DNA of 7,717 bases. It comes from Gammaproteobacteria bacterium. GTDB taxonomy: Bacteria > Pseudomonadota > Gammaproteobacteria > Burkholderiales > Burkholderiaceae_C. The position numbers and the translations under genes are program-made. Where the stretch lies: contig JAHIQV010000560.1 of assembly GCA_018903185.1 (NCBI GenBank), positions 1 to 7,717 on the forward strand, given 5' to 3'. Position 1 is the stretch's first letter, and each line of letters begins with the position of its first letter. Positions 1 through 6,715 of this stretch are shown here, in pieces. The notes beneath the pieces are model-generated. The model did no database searches, was not told where the DNA came from, and saw nothing but the letters and a program-made list of their open reading frames with translations.

Positions 1-621
1 GAGTCCGATGACACTGGCCAGCACCACATCGACCGGCGCCTCGTAGTCGGCCAGCACCCATGCACGGCCGGGGTGTTCGGCGGCTTCCTGCAGCAGCGCG
101 CTCAGGAAACGCATGGAAGGGGTGTCCAGCGCGGCAAAGGGCTGGTCGATCAGGGTGAGTGGCGTTCCCGATGCGAATGCCGCGGTGAGCAGGACTTTGC
201 GCTTGCTGCCAGCGGACAGCATGTACATCGGTTTTTCGATGTGTGGGTCCAGAGCAAAGCCCTGGATCAGATCGACCAGGGCCTCTGGGTCGAAGTTCGG
301 GTATCGGCCAGGCAGGCTCTGGAACCAGGTTGCTGCGCTGATCTGATCGATGGACTCGCTGCGTGGATCGGTGCGAAAGACCTGCTGGCGGTAACGCTCG
401 CGATCTTCGTGCAGGCTGTTGCCCCGAATCACCAGGGTGCCGGACTGGGGATGGGTATCTCCCGCAAGCAGCTGAAGCAGGCTGGTCTTGCCGCTGTGTT
501 CTTCGCCGCTGATCAGGCTCACACCCGGGGGAACGTCGAAGCTCAAGTCTTCGAAGAGGAATCGCTCCGGCCAGCGGAAGCACAGCCCTTGGGCTTGCAG
601 AACGGGCGAGGCTTTCTTCAT
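1..621 (-). CDS. ABC-type ATP-binding protein, degenerate active site, C-terminus cut by window edge
   Basis: I translated this from the minus strand: 207 codons from an ATG at 621 to the window edge, with no stop reached. It has the fold order of an ABC nucleotide-binding domain: Walker A GEEHSGKT (residues 39-46), a signature-like LSAGS (135-139), Walker B LTLID followed by Q160 where the catalytic Glu normally sits, and a D-loop ALD (164-166). The H-loop position, usually His after a hydrophobic strand, reads VLADYE (189-194), so the switch His appears to be Asp. No transmembrane segment is visible in this part. It starts 18 bp after the gspB stop, which suggests co-transcription with gspA-gspB. 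The membrane partner, if any, would lie beyond the left edge. It could be a transporter subunit or a regulatory ATPase that binds ATP but hydrolyses it slowly. The ABC assignment is firm; substrate and function are unknown. Confidence 0.85.
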   Translation of the reverse strand, partial: MKKASPVLQAQGLCFRWPERFLFEDLSFDVPPGVSLISGEEHSGKTSLLQLLAGDTHPQSGTLVIRGNSLHEDRERYRQQVFRTDPRSESIDQISAATWFQSLPGRYPNFDPEALVDLIQGFALDPHIEKPMYMLSAGSKRKVLLTAAFASGTPLTLIDQPFAALDTPSMRFLSALLQEAAEHPGRAWVLADYEAPVDVVLASVIGL

Positions 622-639
622 GGGGTGTTCTGCAAGGTC

Positions 640-1371
640 TCAGTACGTGATGTTGTAGAGCGTGCCACGGTGGTTGAGCACGGCGCTGCGTGGCCCGACG
701 GTCTCCAGTCTCAGGCCGGGCTCGATTTCCTGTCCCTCGTGCACCACCTTGCCGTTGGCAATCAGCATGCGATGGGCGGGGTTTTTCGAGTAGGAAGATC
801 CGCTGACCCTGACCGTCGGCTTTCCGCTGGCATCGGTTGTGGCCAAAGGGCGCGGTGCCGCTGGTCGCGGGGGCAGGGTTGTCTGCGGTGGCGGTGTGAC
901 CACCGAGTCGACGGTATTTTCATTTTCCGTGGCGGCGTCAGCCGTGTCTGCGGCGTCAGCCGCCATAGCCTCTTCAACGATCTCGGCCTTCGCCTGACTT
1001 GGCTGCGGGCGCGGGGGAGTTGACCGTGGTTGGGCGGGTGCCGGGGTCGGGGCTTCGACGGGCGGCTCTGGCGCCAGGATGGGCAAGCTGGGCGTGGTGG
1101 GTGGCGCTGCGTCGACCCGAGGTGGCTCCACGGATGCTGCAGCGGTGCGCATGTCGGGTGCCATGGGTGTATCTGGCGTGCGAAGAAACCACCACGTCAG
1201 CACCGTCGCCGCGAGCAAGACCAGAACGGCAATGGCCCACACGGTTTGACGGTGCCATGTCGCGCCCGGTGTGGTTGCCGGGTGGTTTTTCCCTTGGCTG
1301 TGAAGACCGGGCACGTGGCCGCGCTCGCGATCGGCATCGGCCCGTTTGAGTGCGTCGAGGATGTAGGACAT
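640..1371 (-). CDS. gspB: GspB, type II secretion assembly protein
   Basis: This 243-residue protein has the layout of GspB/ExeB. It opens with the conserved cytoplasmic N-terminus MSYILDALKRADADRERG, which also fixes the start. One transmembrane helix follows (about 43-63), then a long Pro/Ala-rich periplasmic linker (about 66-180) and a small C-terminal T2SSB domain (about 186-243, containing RMLIANGKVVHEGQEI and ending LYNITY). In the ExeA/ExeB system, GspB is an inner-membrane partner of the GspA ATPase, and the complex helps the outer-membrane secretin GspD assemble across the peptidoglycan. The gene starts 26 bp after the gspA stop. An AGGAGG ribosome site lies at 1383-1388, about 11 nt before the ATG, slightly far. 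A downstream ABC ATPase follows after 18 bp. The core T2SS genes (gspC-N) are not in the window. Confidence 0.93.
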   Translation of the reverse strand: MSYILDALKRADADRERGHVPGLHSQGKNHPATTPGATWHRQTVWAIAVLVLLAATVLTWWFLRTPDTPMAPDMRTAAASVEPPRVDAAPPTTPSLPILAPEPPVEAPTPAPAQPRSTPPRPQPSQAKAEIVEEAMAADAADTADAATENENTVDSVVTPPPQTTLPPRPAAPRPLATTDASGKPTVRVSGSSYSKNPAHRMLIANGKVVHEGQEIEPGLRLETVGPRSAVLNHRGTLYNITY

Positions 1372-1397
1372 GGTGGGCGGGGCCTCCTGGCCGTCTT

Positions 1398-3053
1398 TCA
1401 GAGGGGCTGCAGGCGGGGTTCGTCCACACCGCGGGCGCGATTGACCTGCATGAACGTGACAGGGCCCGCCTCGCCGTTCGCGTCGATCCCGTTGGCGCGC
1501 TGAAACGTCTGCACGCGGGCGTCCAGAGTGGTCGTGCCCGGCGCCAGCTTGCCGTCACGCTGCAAAGTGCCGAGCTGGGTGTTGAGCCACTCGGCCGCCA
1601 GCCCTTGACGGCCGTCGACCAGCCGGGTCGATTGCCCTGGCGGCAGTCGCCACAGGGTGGCGTAGTCACCGCGCCAGATGTCGGCAAGCCCGGTCAGCGG
1701 GAGTTGCCAGCGGTGTTCCCCGGCCTGCAGCACCGCGCTGTCCGTGCCCATGGCGACGAGCATGGCCCAGGCGACGGGTTGGCCGGGCAGGCGCAGGGTC
1801 AGGAGGCCGGGGCGGTCCAGCTGTCGCAGGCCGTGCAGCGTCATGCGTCCGGTGCGATAACACTGCAACCCCTGTTTCAGTGCGGTGCTGCAGGGGTCGC
1901 CTTCTTCCAGTGGCTGGTCCCATATCCGGCCGAGAGCGCGCCAGGCCAGGGTTTCGGAGCGCAGGAGGTCGCTGAACGCGGGCACCTCAACGAGGGGTGG
2001 TGGTTCGACATCGCGCACAGTGGCGGGCGCGGTGGGCTCGTCGGTCGGCGCAGGATCGGCCATTGCTGGCTGCCGTGGCGCAGCCGCCGGCGGCGGTGCA
2101 CCCGCTTCGGCGGCGAGCTTGGCCGGGTTCTTGTCAACGTGCATGGCCGCGAACACCAGCAGCGCGCCGCTCACCGCGCCCGTTGCCACCAGCGCGAGGC
2201 TGGCGAGCGGACGGCGTGAACGGGTGGGTGCCGAGGGTTCAAACACCTCGGTGGCGGCCTTGTCCACCACGGCGCGTTCCACGCGGTGCTGGCCGCTGGC
2301 GTAGGCACCGAGCAGGGCGCGGTCGCACAGCAGGTTGATGCGCCGCGGCACGCCAGCAGTGAGCGTGTGAACCCGGCGCAAGGCGTCGCGCGTGAAGGGC
2401 AGGGGCCCGTGCAATCCCGCCACATCCATGCGGTGCTGGATGTATTGCTGTGTCTCAGCTTCGTCGAGTGCGTCAAGGTGAAAGCGTGCAATGACACGCT
2501 GCGCGAGTTGTTCCAGTTCAGGTCGGGCCAGCAGGCGGCGCAGCTCGGGCTGTCCGATCAGGATGATCTGCAGCAGCTTGCGGGTGTTGGTCTCCAGGTT
2601 GGTCAGCAGGCGCAGCTGTTCCAGCACGTCGGCCGACAGGTTCTGCGCTTCATCGATGATGAGCACGGCGTGCTGTCCTGCGGCGTGGGAGGCCAGCAGA
2701 AAAGTGTTGAGCGGGTCGATGTGGTCTTTGGCGGTGGCCTCGCCCGGACCCTGGTGGTTCACCACCACCCCGAACTCGTCACAGACGGTGCGCAGCAGCT
2801 CCACGACCGTGAGCTTGGGGTTAAAGATGTAGGCGACCCGACAGTTCTCGGGGGTCTGCTCCAGAAAGCAGCGGCAGATGGTGGTTTTGCCGGTGCCGAT
2901 CTCGCCGGTGAGCAGCACAAAACCGCCACCGCCCTGAACGCCGTACAACAGATGGGCGAGCGCATCCCGGTGGCGTTCGCTCATGAAGAGGTAACGCGGG
3001 TCGGGCGCGATGGAAAAAGGGTCCTGCTTCAGGCCAAAGAATTCGGCGTACAT
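1398..3053 (-). CDS. gspA: GspA/ExeA, AAA ATPase with periplasmic peptidoglycan-binding domain
   Basis: This 551-residue protein has the full ExeA/GspA architecture. A cytoplasmic AAA ATPase (about 1-270) carries Walker A GEIGTGKT (50-57), Walker B VLIIDEAQN (130-138) and the GVPRRIN motif (234-240). A transmembrane helix follows (about 284-304), then a Pro/Ala linker (307-356) and a C39-peptidase-like domain (about 361-470) with Cys388 and Cys398. The protein ends in a PG_binding_1-type domain (about 485-540, DARVQTFQRANGIDANGEAG). With GspB it uses ATP to help the secretin get through the peptidoglycan. I chose the ATG at 3053 because MYAEFFGLKQDPF is the conserved N-terminus. The open frame extends upstream to 3101 but would begin inside a hairpin loop. 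No good Shine-Dalgarno site precedes 3053. gspB follows after 26 bp, and a bactofilin lies 80 bp upstream. Confidence 0.95.
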   Translation of the reverse strand: MYAEFFGLKQDPFSIAPDPRYLFMSERHRDALAHLLYGVQGGGGFVLLTGEIGTGKTTICRCFLEQTPENCRVAYIFNPKLTVVELLRTVCDEFGVVVNHQGPGEATAKDHIDPLNTFLLASHAAGQHAVLIIDEAQNLSADVLEQLRLLTNLETNTRKLLQIILIGQPELRRLLARPELEQLAQRVIARFHLDALDEAETQQYIQHRMDVAGLHGPLPFTRDALRRVHTLTAGVPRRINLLCDRALLGAYASGQHRVERAVVDKAATEVFEPSAPTRSRRPLASLALVATGAVSGALLVFAAMHVDKNPAKLAAEAGAPPPAAAPRQPAMADPAPTDEPTAPATVRDVEPPPLVEVPAFSDLLRSETLAWRALGRIWDQPLEEGDPCSTALKQGLQCYRTGRMTLHGLRQLDRPGLLTLRLPGQPVAWAMLVAMGTDSAVLQAGEHRWQLPLTGLADIWRGDYATLWRLPPGQSTRLVDGRQGLAAEWLNTQLGTLQRDGKLAPGTTTLDARVQTFQRANGIDANGEAGPVTFMQVNRARGVDEPRLQPL

Positions 3054-3059
3054 ACCCGC

Positions 3060-3088
3060 AGCATAGCGGGGGCCGGAGGCTGGAACAA
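3060..3088 (-). promoter_or_regulatory. Weak candidate promoter for gspA, possibly leaderless
   Basis: Reading the minus strand, TTGTTC (3088-3083) and TATGCT (3065-3060) are separated by exactly 17 nt. The -10 matches consensus at 4 of 6 positions and the -35 at only 3 of 6. The expected start of transcription falls at or next to the gspA ATG (3053), which would give a leaderless message and fits the absence of a ribosome site there. This is inference from spacing and weak matches. Confidence 0.25.
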
Positions 3089-3089
3089 T

Positions 3090-3117
3090 CGCGCCCGGCA
3101 TCTGTTTGCCGGGCGCG
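3090..3117 (-). terminator. GC-rich stem-loop between bactofilin gene and gspA
   Basis: A perfect 11-bp inverted repeat (3090-3100 with 3107-3117) surrounds a 6-nt loop (3101-3106). It begins 16 nt after the bactofilin stop on the minus strand. In the direction of transcription it is followed by ATTGTTCC and not by a T-run, so it is a weak or partial intrinsic terminator at best. It could also act as a processing or 3'-stabilising hairpin that sets the ratio of bactofilin to GspA/GspB message. Confidence 0.6.
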
Positions 3118-3133
3118 CGTCAGATGCGTTCGA

Positions 3134-3712
3134 TCAGGCCGCGAGCGCCATGGCAGGCATGCTGGTGGAACTCGTGGAACTGGAACTCTTGCCGGGTGCG
3201 GCGTTCACCGAGCACTCGATGTCGCCGGAGAGCTGGCCACCTTCTTCGATCACGACCTTGCCGTAGCGGATCTTGCCGGTGACGCGGCCGGTGGCGTAGA
3301 TCACGAGCTTCTGGCGCACGGTGAGGTTGCCGTCGAACACACCGTGGATTTCAGCGATGTCGATTTCAGCCGAGCCTTTGAAGGCGCCTTGTTCGGCGAT
3401 CTGGATCACGCGCGAATCCATGGTGGCTTCCACCAGACCTTCGACCACCAGCGTGTCGCAGTCGGTGATCTCGACGCCCTTGAGCTTGATGTTCGGTCCC
3501 ACGGTCAGCTTGCTGCCGCCTTCGGGAATCGCAACGCTGGTGCGCGCCGGAGGGGTTGATGGTGTGGGGGTGGGTGTGGGCTCGGACGCGGTGGTCGCTT
3601 GCGGCGTCACGGGAGATGAGCTGTTGCTGCCAACGCCGTAGCGCTGTGTGGCCATGCCGGAGTTCAGGGTCTTGGGTTGTTCGGTCTCGCGTTTGCCAAA
3701 GTGCAATGCCAT
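3134..3712 (-). CDS. Bactofilin (polymer-forming cytoskeletal protein)
   Basis: This 192-residue protein matches the bactofilin family. A flexible N-terminal tail (1-65, with a Thr-Pro-rich stretch at 46-55) precedes a right-handed beta-helix core of regularly spaced hydrophobic and Gly turns (about 66-170). Recognisable core segments are VGPNIKLKGVEI, LVVEGLVEA, GAFKGSAEI and GRVTGKIRYGKVVIEEGGQL. A short Ser/Ala-rich tail (171-192) follows. Bactofilins polymerise without nucleotide into filaments, usually on the inner membrane, and place cell-wall enzymes or other machines. The start is supported by an AAGGAG site at 3723-3718, 5 nt before the ATG. The gene heads the minus-strand group that continues with gspA and gspB, which suggests, but does not prove, a link between filament scaffolding and secretin assembly at the wall. 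The family call is firm; the partner is unknown. Confidence 0.92.
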   Translation of the reverse strand: MALHFGKRETEQPKTLNSGMATQRYGVGSNSSSPVTPQATTASEPTPTPTPSTPPARTSVAIPEGGSKLTVGPNIKLKGVEITDCDTLVVEGLVEATMDSRVIQIAEQGAFKGSAEIDIAEIHGVFDGNLTVRQKLVIYATGRVTGKIRYGKVVIEEGGQLSGDIECSVNAAPGKSSSSTSSTSMPAMALAA

Positions 3713-3763
3713 GTCAGCTCCTTCAAAAGTGAAGCGCCCATGCTAAAGGCGACGCGGCTTACA

Positions 3764-3796
3764 TTCCCGTTTGTCCCGTAAGAGTGGTAACGGGAA
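3764..3796. repeat. Inverted repeat in the bactofilin/luxR divergent region
   Basis: TTCCCGTT (3764-3771) is perfectly mirrored by AACGGGAA (3789-3796) across a 17-nt spacer. The left half also contains TCCCGT twice in tandem (3765-3770 and 3774-3779), so a second, shorter pairing with ACGGGA (3790-3795) is possible. It lies between two divergent genes, upstream of both, where a regulator could act on either. A role as operator or RNA structure is inference. Confidence 0.4.
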
Positions 3797-3811
3797 GAAC
3801 GGTACATGCGG

Positions 3812-3839
3812 TTGCCTGTTTTTCATTTTTTCTTGTAAC
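3812..3839 (+). promoter_or_regulatory. Candidate sigma70-type promoter for the LuxR-type gene
   Basis: TTGCCT (3812-3817) and TGTAAC (3834-3839) are 16 nt apart, each matching consensus at 4 of 6 positions, with a T-rich spacer. The predicted start near 3846 would give a leader of about 45 nt. A competing possibility is the TACAGT at 3877-3882, which would start transcription almost at the ATG (3891). Neither is strong. Confidence 0.3.
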
Positions 3840-3890
3840 GGCGCAGCCCTCCCGATGCGACGAACGGGCCCTGCGCTACAGTGCCCCACC

Positions 3891-4724
3891 ATGTCCGATC
3901 ACTGGGTGCTGGGCACCCGTCCTGCCTCGTCCATCGCCGTGCCCCTGTCGCAGGTGGTGGCGCTGCTGACGCGCCTGGGCCTGGCGGACCGGCACGCCGT
4001 GGCCGAGGACCTGTTGCGCCTGGTGGGCGCGCAGCTGCCGCTGGCGCAGTGCACGATCTTTGCCTTCGAAGGCCAGCGCCGGCCCCGCACCGTGGCCATG
4101 GGCGACCGCTCGCGCACGCAGGCGCTGCCCGATATTTCCGAAGCCTACGTCTCGCGCTTCTACCGGCTCGATGGCAGCGTGGCGGTGATGCGCCAGGAGT
4201 TCGTGGCGGCGCAGAAGGCTGGCATGGCCGAGCCCCGCATCGTGCTGCACCGCCAGCGCAGAGAAGACATCGCGCACCCCGAATACCGGCGCATCTGCTA
4301 CGAACTGCCGCAGGTGGCCGAGCGGCTGGCCGTGATGGCGCTCTACGAGGGCCGACGCTGGCTCTCGGTGAACCTCTACCGCGGCACCGAGCACGGGCCG
4401 TTCGACGATGTGGCCATCGCCGTGGTGGAGGCCTTTGCGCCCCTGATCGTCCACGCCGTGCGCCTGCACCACACCGGCCAGGCCCTGAGCCAGGAGCTGC
4501 CCGACCTGGTGCTGGCGCGGCTGGCACGGCGCTTTCCGGCGCTGACCCAGCGCGACCACGACGTGCTGCGCGCGCTCATCGAAGGCCTGGGCACCGAGGC
4601 CCTGGCCGAACGCCTGGGCCTGACGCTGGCCAGCGCACAGACCTACCAGAAGCGCCTCTACCGCAAGCTCGGCGTGGCCGGGCAGCGCGAACTGCTGGCC
4701 TTGCTGCTCGACGGCGGTGCCTGA
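3891..4724 (+). CDS. LuxR-family transcriptional regulator
   Basis: This 277-residue protein has a C-terminal LuxR-type helix-turn-helix (about 215-272). The key segments are LTQRDHDVLRALIEGLGTEALAERLGLT and then the recognition region through LYRKLGV. The N-terminal about 200 residues look like one sensory domain, but I cannot assign a ligand. There is no phosphoreceiver signature, so it is not an obvious two-component regulator. The HTH departs from the usual pattern: RDHDVL replaces REREVL, and ASAQTYQ replaces the common TVKTH segment. I start it at the ATG at 3891; the frame is open upstream to 3771, but the extension reads like untranslated sequence. No clear ribosome site precedes it. 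It lies 96 bp upstream of an FAD monooxygenase on the same strand, with an operator-like palindrome between them, so it probably controls that gene and may respond to the enzyme's substrate or product. Confidence 0.85.
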   Translation: MSDHWVLGTRPASSIAVPLSQVVALLTRLGLADRHAVAEDLLRLVGAQLPLAQCTIFAFEGQRRPRTVAMGDRSRTQALPDISEAYVSRFYRLDGSVAVMRQEFVAAQKAGMAEPRIVLHRQRREDIAHPEYRRICYELPQVAERLAVMALYEGRRWLSVNLYRGTEHGPFDDVAIAVVEAFAPLIVHAVRLHHTGQALSQELPDLVLARLARRFPALTQRDHDVLRALIEGLGTEALAERLGLTLASAQTYQKRLYRKLGVAGQRELLALLLDGGA

Positions 4725-4752
4725 TCCGGGTCTTCCCGAGGTGGGTTCGGTT

Positions 4753-4770
4753 TGTTCCCATGTGGGGACA
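4753..4770. promoter_or_regulatory. Near-palindromic operator candidate upstream of the FAD monooxygenase
   Basis: TGTTCCCA (4753-4760) and TGGGGACA (4763-4770) flank TG. The arms pair at 7 of 8 positions, and the one exception would be G:T in RNA. The centre (4761.5) lies about 41 bp upstream of the start predicted from the TACACT element at 4791-4796. LuxR-type class II activators typically bind near -42, in place of a good -35 box, and no good -35 is seen here. That LuxR binds this site is inference. Confidence 0.5.
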
Positions 4771-4790
4771 TCTGCGTCATGGGCATTGCC

Positions 4791-4796
4791 TACACT
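4791..4796 (+). promoter_or_regulatory. -10 element of the FAD monooxygenase promoter
   Basis: TACACT matches the sigma70 -10 consensus at 4 of 6 positions and lies 24 nt before the ATG. The -35 region is poor: GGGACA at 4765-4770 is 20 nt away and is part of the palindrome. That fits an activator-dependent promoter. The predicted start is near 4803, followed by the AGGAG ribosome site at 4809-4813. Confidence 0.45.
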
Positions 4797-4820
4797 GCGC
4801 CCACCAACAGGAGACAAGCC

Positions 4821-6524
4821 ATGCACCAGCCGCACGCCGAACCCCGGCGCTCCATCTACTACGACTACCAGGTGTTCGACGCCTGGTTGCCATCACAGCA
4901 CCCGCAGCCACAGCACCACGCCGTGGTGATCGCCGGGGCCGGCCCCATCGGACTGGTGGCCGCGCTGGAGCTGGCGCGCCACGGCGTGAAGTGCGTGCTG
5001 CTCGAATCCGAGCGCCAGGTGTCCGAAGGCAGCCGCGCCATCGTGTTCACCCGCCGCTCCATGGAGATCCTGCAGCAGGTGGGCGTGGCGGACCGGGTGA
5101 CTCAGAACGGTCTGCCCTGGCGATTCGGCAACTCGGTCTACCGCGGCCAGCGCGTGTTCCGCATGGAAGCGCCGCACGATCCGGACGACCGCTATTTCCC
5201 CATGATCAACCTGCAGCAGCAGTACCTGGAGGAATACCTGATCGATGCCGTGCGGGCCAACCCGCTGATCGAGCTGCGCTGGGGCAACCGCGTGAACGCC
5301 GTAACGCAGGACGGGCAGGGCGCCACGCTGGAAGTGGACACACCCGAAGGACCTTACACGCTGCAGACCGACTGGCTGGTGGCCGCCGACGGCGCGCGTT
5401 CCGGCATCCGTTCGATGCTGGACCTGAAGCTTGAAGGCGCGTCCTACGAAGGCCGCTTCGTCATCGCCGACATCCGCATCGATCTGCCGCTGCCCACCGA
5501 ACGCCTCGCGTTCTTCGACCCCGACTGGAACCCCGGCAACACCATCCTCATGCACCGCGAGCCGCACGGCATCTGGCGCGTGGACTACCAGCTGCCGCCC
5601 GGCGAAGACGCCGAAGCCGCCCTGAAACCCGAGTCGCTGAAAGCCCGCATCGACGCGCAGCTGGCCATGATCGGCCACGCCGGCGTGCCCTGGGAGATGG
5701 ACTGGTGCTCGGTGTATTCGGCGCGCGCGCTCACGCTGCCGGATTACGTGCACGGCCGCGTGCTGTTCACCGGCGACGCGGCGCACCTGCTGCCGATCTT
5801 TGGTGTGCGCGGCGCCAACACCGGGTTCCAGGATGCGCAGGCGCTGGCCTGGCGGCTGGCGTTCGTGGTCCAGGGCCTGGCCGCCGCGCCGCTGCTGGCC
5901 GGCTACAGCAGCGAACGCGTGGGCGCGGCGCGCGAGATCATCGACGAGGCGGGCAAGAGCACGCGCTTCATGACCCCGCCCACGCGTGGCTTCCGCCTGC
6001 TGCGCGACGCGGTGCTCTCGCTCTCGCTCAGCGAACCTTTCGTGGGGCCGCTGTACCACTGGCGTACCTCGCGACCGCACGAGTACCGCCATTCGCCGGC
6101 CAACAGCGCGGGCGACGACAACGCGCTGTTCAAAGCCGGGCCGGGTCACGGTGCGCCACCACAGAACGTGCGCCTCGGTGCCGACGACCACCTGCTGGAC
6201 CACCTGGACCACCGCTTTTCGTTGCTGTACTTCACCGAAGGTGCCGCCGTGCCCGAAGCGCTGCTAGCGGAGGTAAACGGGTTGCGGGCGCGGGGCCTGC
6301 CGCTGCGCATGATCGCCGTGGGCAGCGCCCGGCCGGTCGCCGGCGTCGATGAAACCCTGGCCGATACCGACGGCCACCTGCGCGAGCGCTACGGTGTGTT
6401 CGCTGGCGGCGCGGCCTACCTGCTGCGACCCGACCAACACGTGTGCGCCCGCTGGATGAGCCTGGATGCAACGCGCCTGCGCGCCGCCCTGCTCAACGCC
6501 GCTGGTCTGAAAATGGAAGCCTGA
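4821..6524 (+). CDS. FAD-dependent aromatic-hydroxylase-like monooxygenase (MhpA/PheA type)
   Basis: This 567-residue flavoprotein belongs to the class A (p-hydroxybenzoate hydroxylase-like) monooxygenases. Visible motifs are the FAD-binding GAGPIG (39-44) after a hydrophobic strand, an acidic residue at the end of the second strand (E62 in LLESER), the DG motif ADGARS (189-194) and the GD motif with its tail, FTGDAAHLLPIFGVRGANTG (316-335). A C-terminal thioredoxin-fold-like domain (about 445-560) lacks a CxxC, as in phenol hydroxylase and MhpA relatives. Such enzymes use NAD(P)H and O2 to hydroxylate a ring; the substrate cannot be read from the sequence. I chose the ATG at 4821 because AGGAG lies 7 nt upstream. 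The 30-odd residues before the FAD fold (YYDYQVFDAW) look like a subfamily extension. The gene is followed after 2 bp by a small DUF2783-like gene and preceded by a LuxR regulator, its likely controller. Confidence 0.9.
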   Translation: MHQPHAEPRRSIYYDYQVFDAWLPSQHPQPQHHAVVIAGAGPIGLVAALELARHGVKCVLLESERQVSEGSRAIVFTRRSMEILQQVGVADRVTQNGLPWRFGNSVYRGQRVFRMEAPHDPDDRYFPMINLQQQYLEEYLIDAVRANPLIELRWGNRVNAVTQDGQGATLEVDTPEGPYTLQTDWLVAADGARSGIRSMLDLKLEGASYEGRFVIADIRIDLPLPTERLAFFDPDWNPGNTILMHREPHGIWRVDYQLPPGEDAEAALKPESLKARIDAQLAMIGHAGVPWEMDWCSVYSARALTLPDYVHGRVLFTGDAAHLLPIFGVRGANTGFQDAQALAWRLAFVVQGLAAAPLLAGYSSERVGAAREIIDEAGKSTRFMTPPTRGFRLLRDAVLSLSLSEPFVGPLYHWRTSRPHEYRHSPANSAGDDNALFKAGPGHGAPPQNVRLGADDHLLDHLDHRFSLLYFTEGAAVPEALLAEVNGLRARGLPLRMIAVGSARPVAGVDETLADTDGHLRERYGVFAGGAAYLLRPDQHVCARWMSLDATRLRAALLNAAGLKMEA

Positions 6525-6526
6525 AC

Positions 6527-6715
6527 ATGAGCCAGAACACCTTGACCATCCCCGGCCTGGAGCAGGTCTACGACGCACTGGCCACCGCCATTGACGGGGC
6601 AGGACCGGAGAAGACGGAGCTGTTTCTCGTGAAGCTTGCCTTGATGAACGCGCAGGCGCTGGGCGATCCCGAGCAGTTTCAACGGCACCTCGCGGCCGCC
6701 TTGCGCGACCTCTGA
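6527..6715 (+). CDS. Small DUF2783-like protein, translationally coupled to the monooxygenase
   Basis: This 62-residue, mostly helical, acidic protein has no signal peptide and no Cys. The stretch LEQVYDALATAIDG, the middle LFLVKLALMNAQALGD and the ending HLAAALRDL resemble the DUF2783 family, short proteins that I recall next to FAD monooxygenases. This is recognition from memory, so moderate. The ATG lies only 2 nt after the monooxygenase stop, with GGAAG (6515-6519) inside the end of the upstream gene as ribosome site; this fixes the start and argues for coupled, matched expression. The open frame runs further upstream, to 6443, but that would overlap the monooxygenase by more than 80 bp. 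A role as small partner or stabiliser of the flavoprotein is inference. A terminator hairpin starts right after its stop. Confidence 0.75.
   Translation: MSQNTLTIPGLEQVYDALATAIDGAGPEKTELFLVKLALMNAQALGDPEQFQRHLAAALRDL

Noticed and set aside
73..1023. Long plus-strand open frame of 316 codons
   Set aside because: It lies antisense to the ABC ATPase and gspB, whose proteins have clear family motifs. The product is low in recognisable structure and is explained by the GC-rich codon pattern.
3054..3101. Upstream 16-codon extension of gspA
   Set aside because: Its ATG lies in the hairpin loop, and the conserved GspA N-terminus begins at 3053.
1350..3266. Two long plus-strand open frames (1350-2219 and 2286-3266)
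   Set aside because: They are antisense shadows of gspA, which has complete domain architecture. The second also runs across the intergenic hairpin into the bactofilin gene.
3881..5434. 517-codon plus-strand frame spanning the regulator and the monooxygenase start
   Set aside because: It is rich in Arg, Ala, Gly and Pro, as expected of a shifted frame of GC-rich genes. It crosses two genes with clear motifs and the promoter region between them.
4893..6212. 439-codon minus-strand frame
   Set aside because: It is antisense to the FAD monooxygenase, which has intact FAD motifs. The product shows no family signature.
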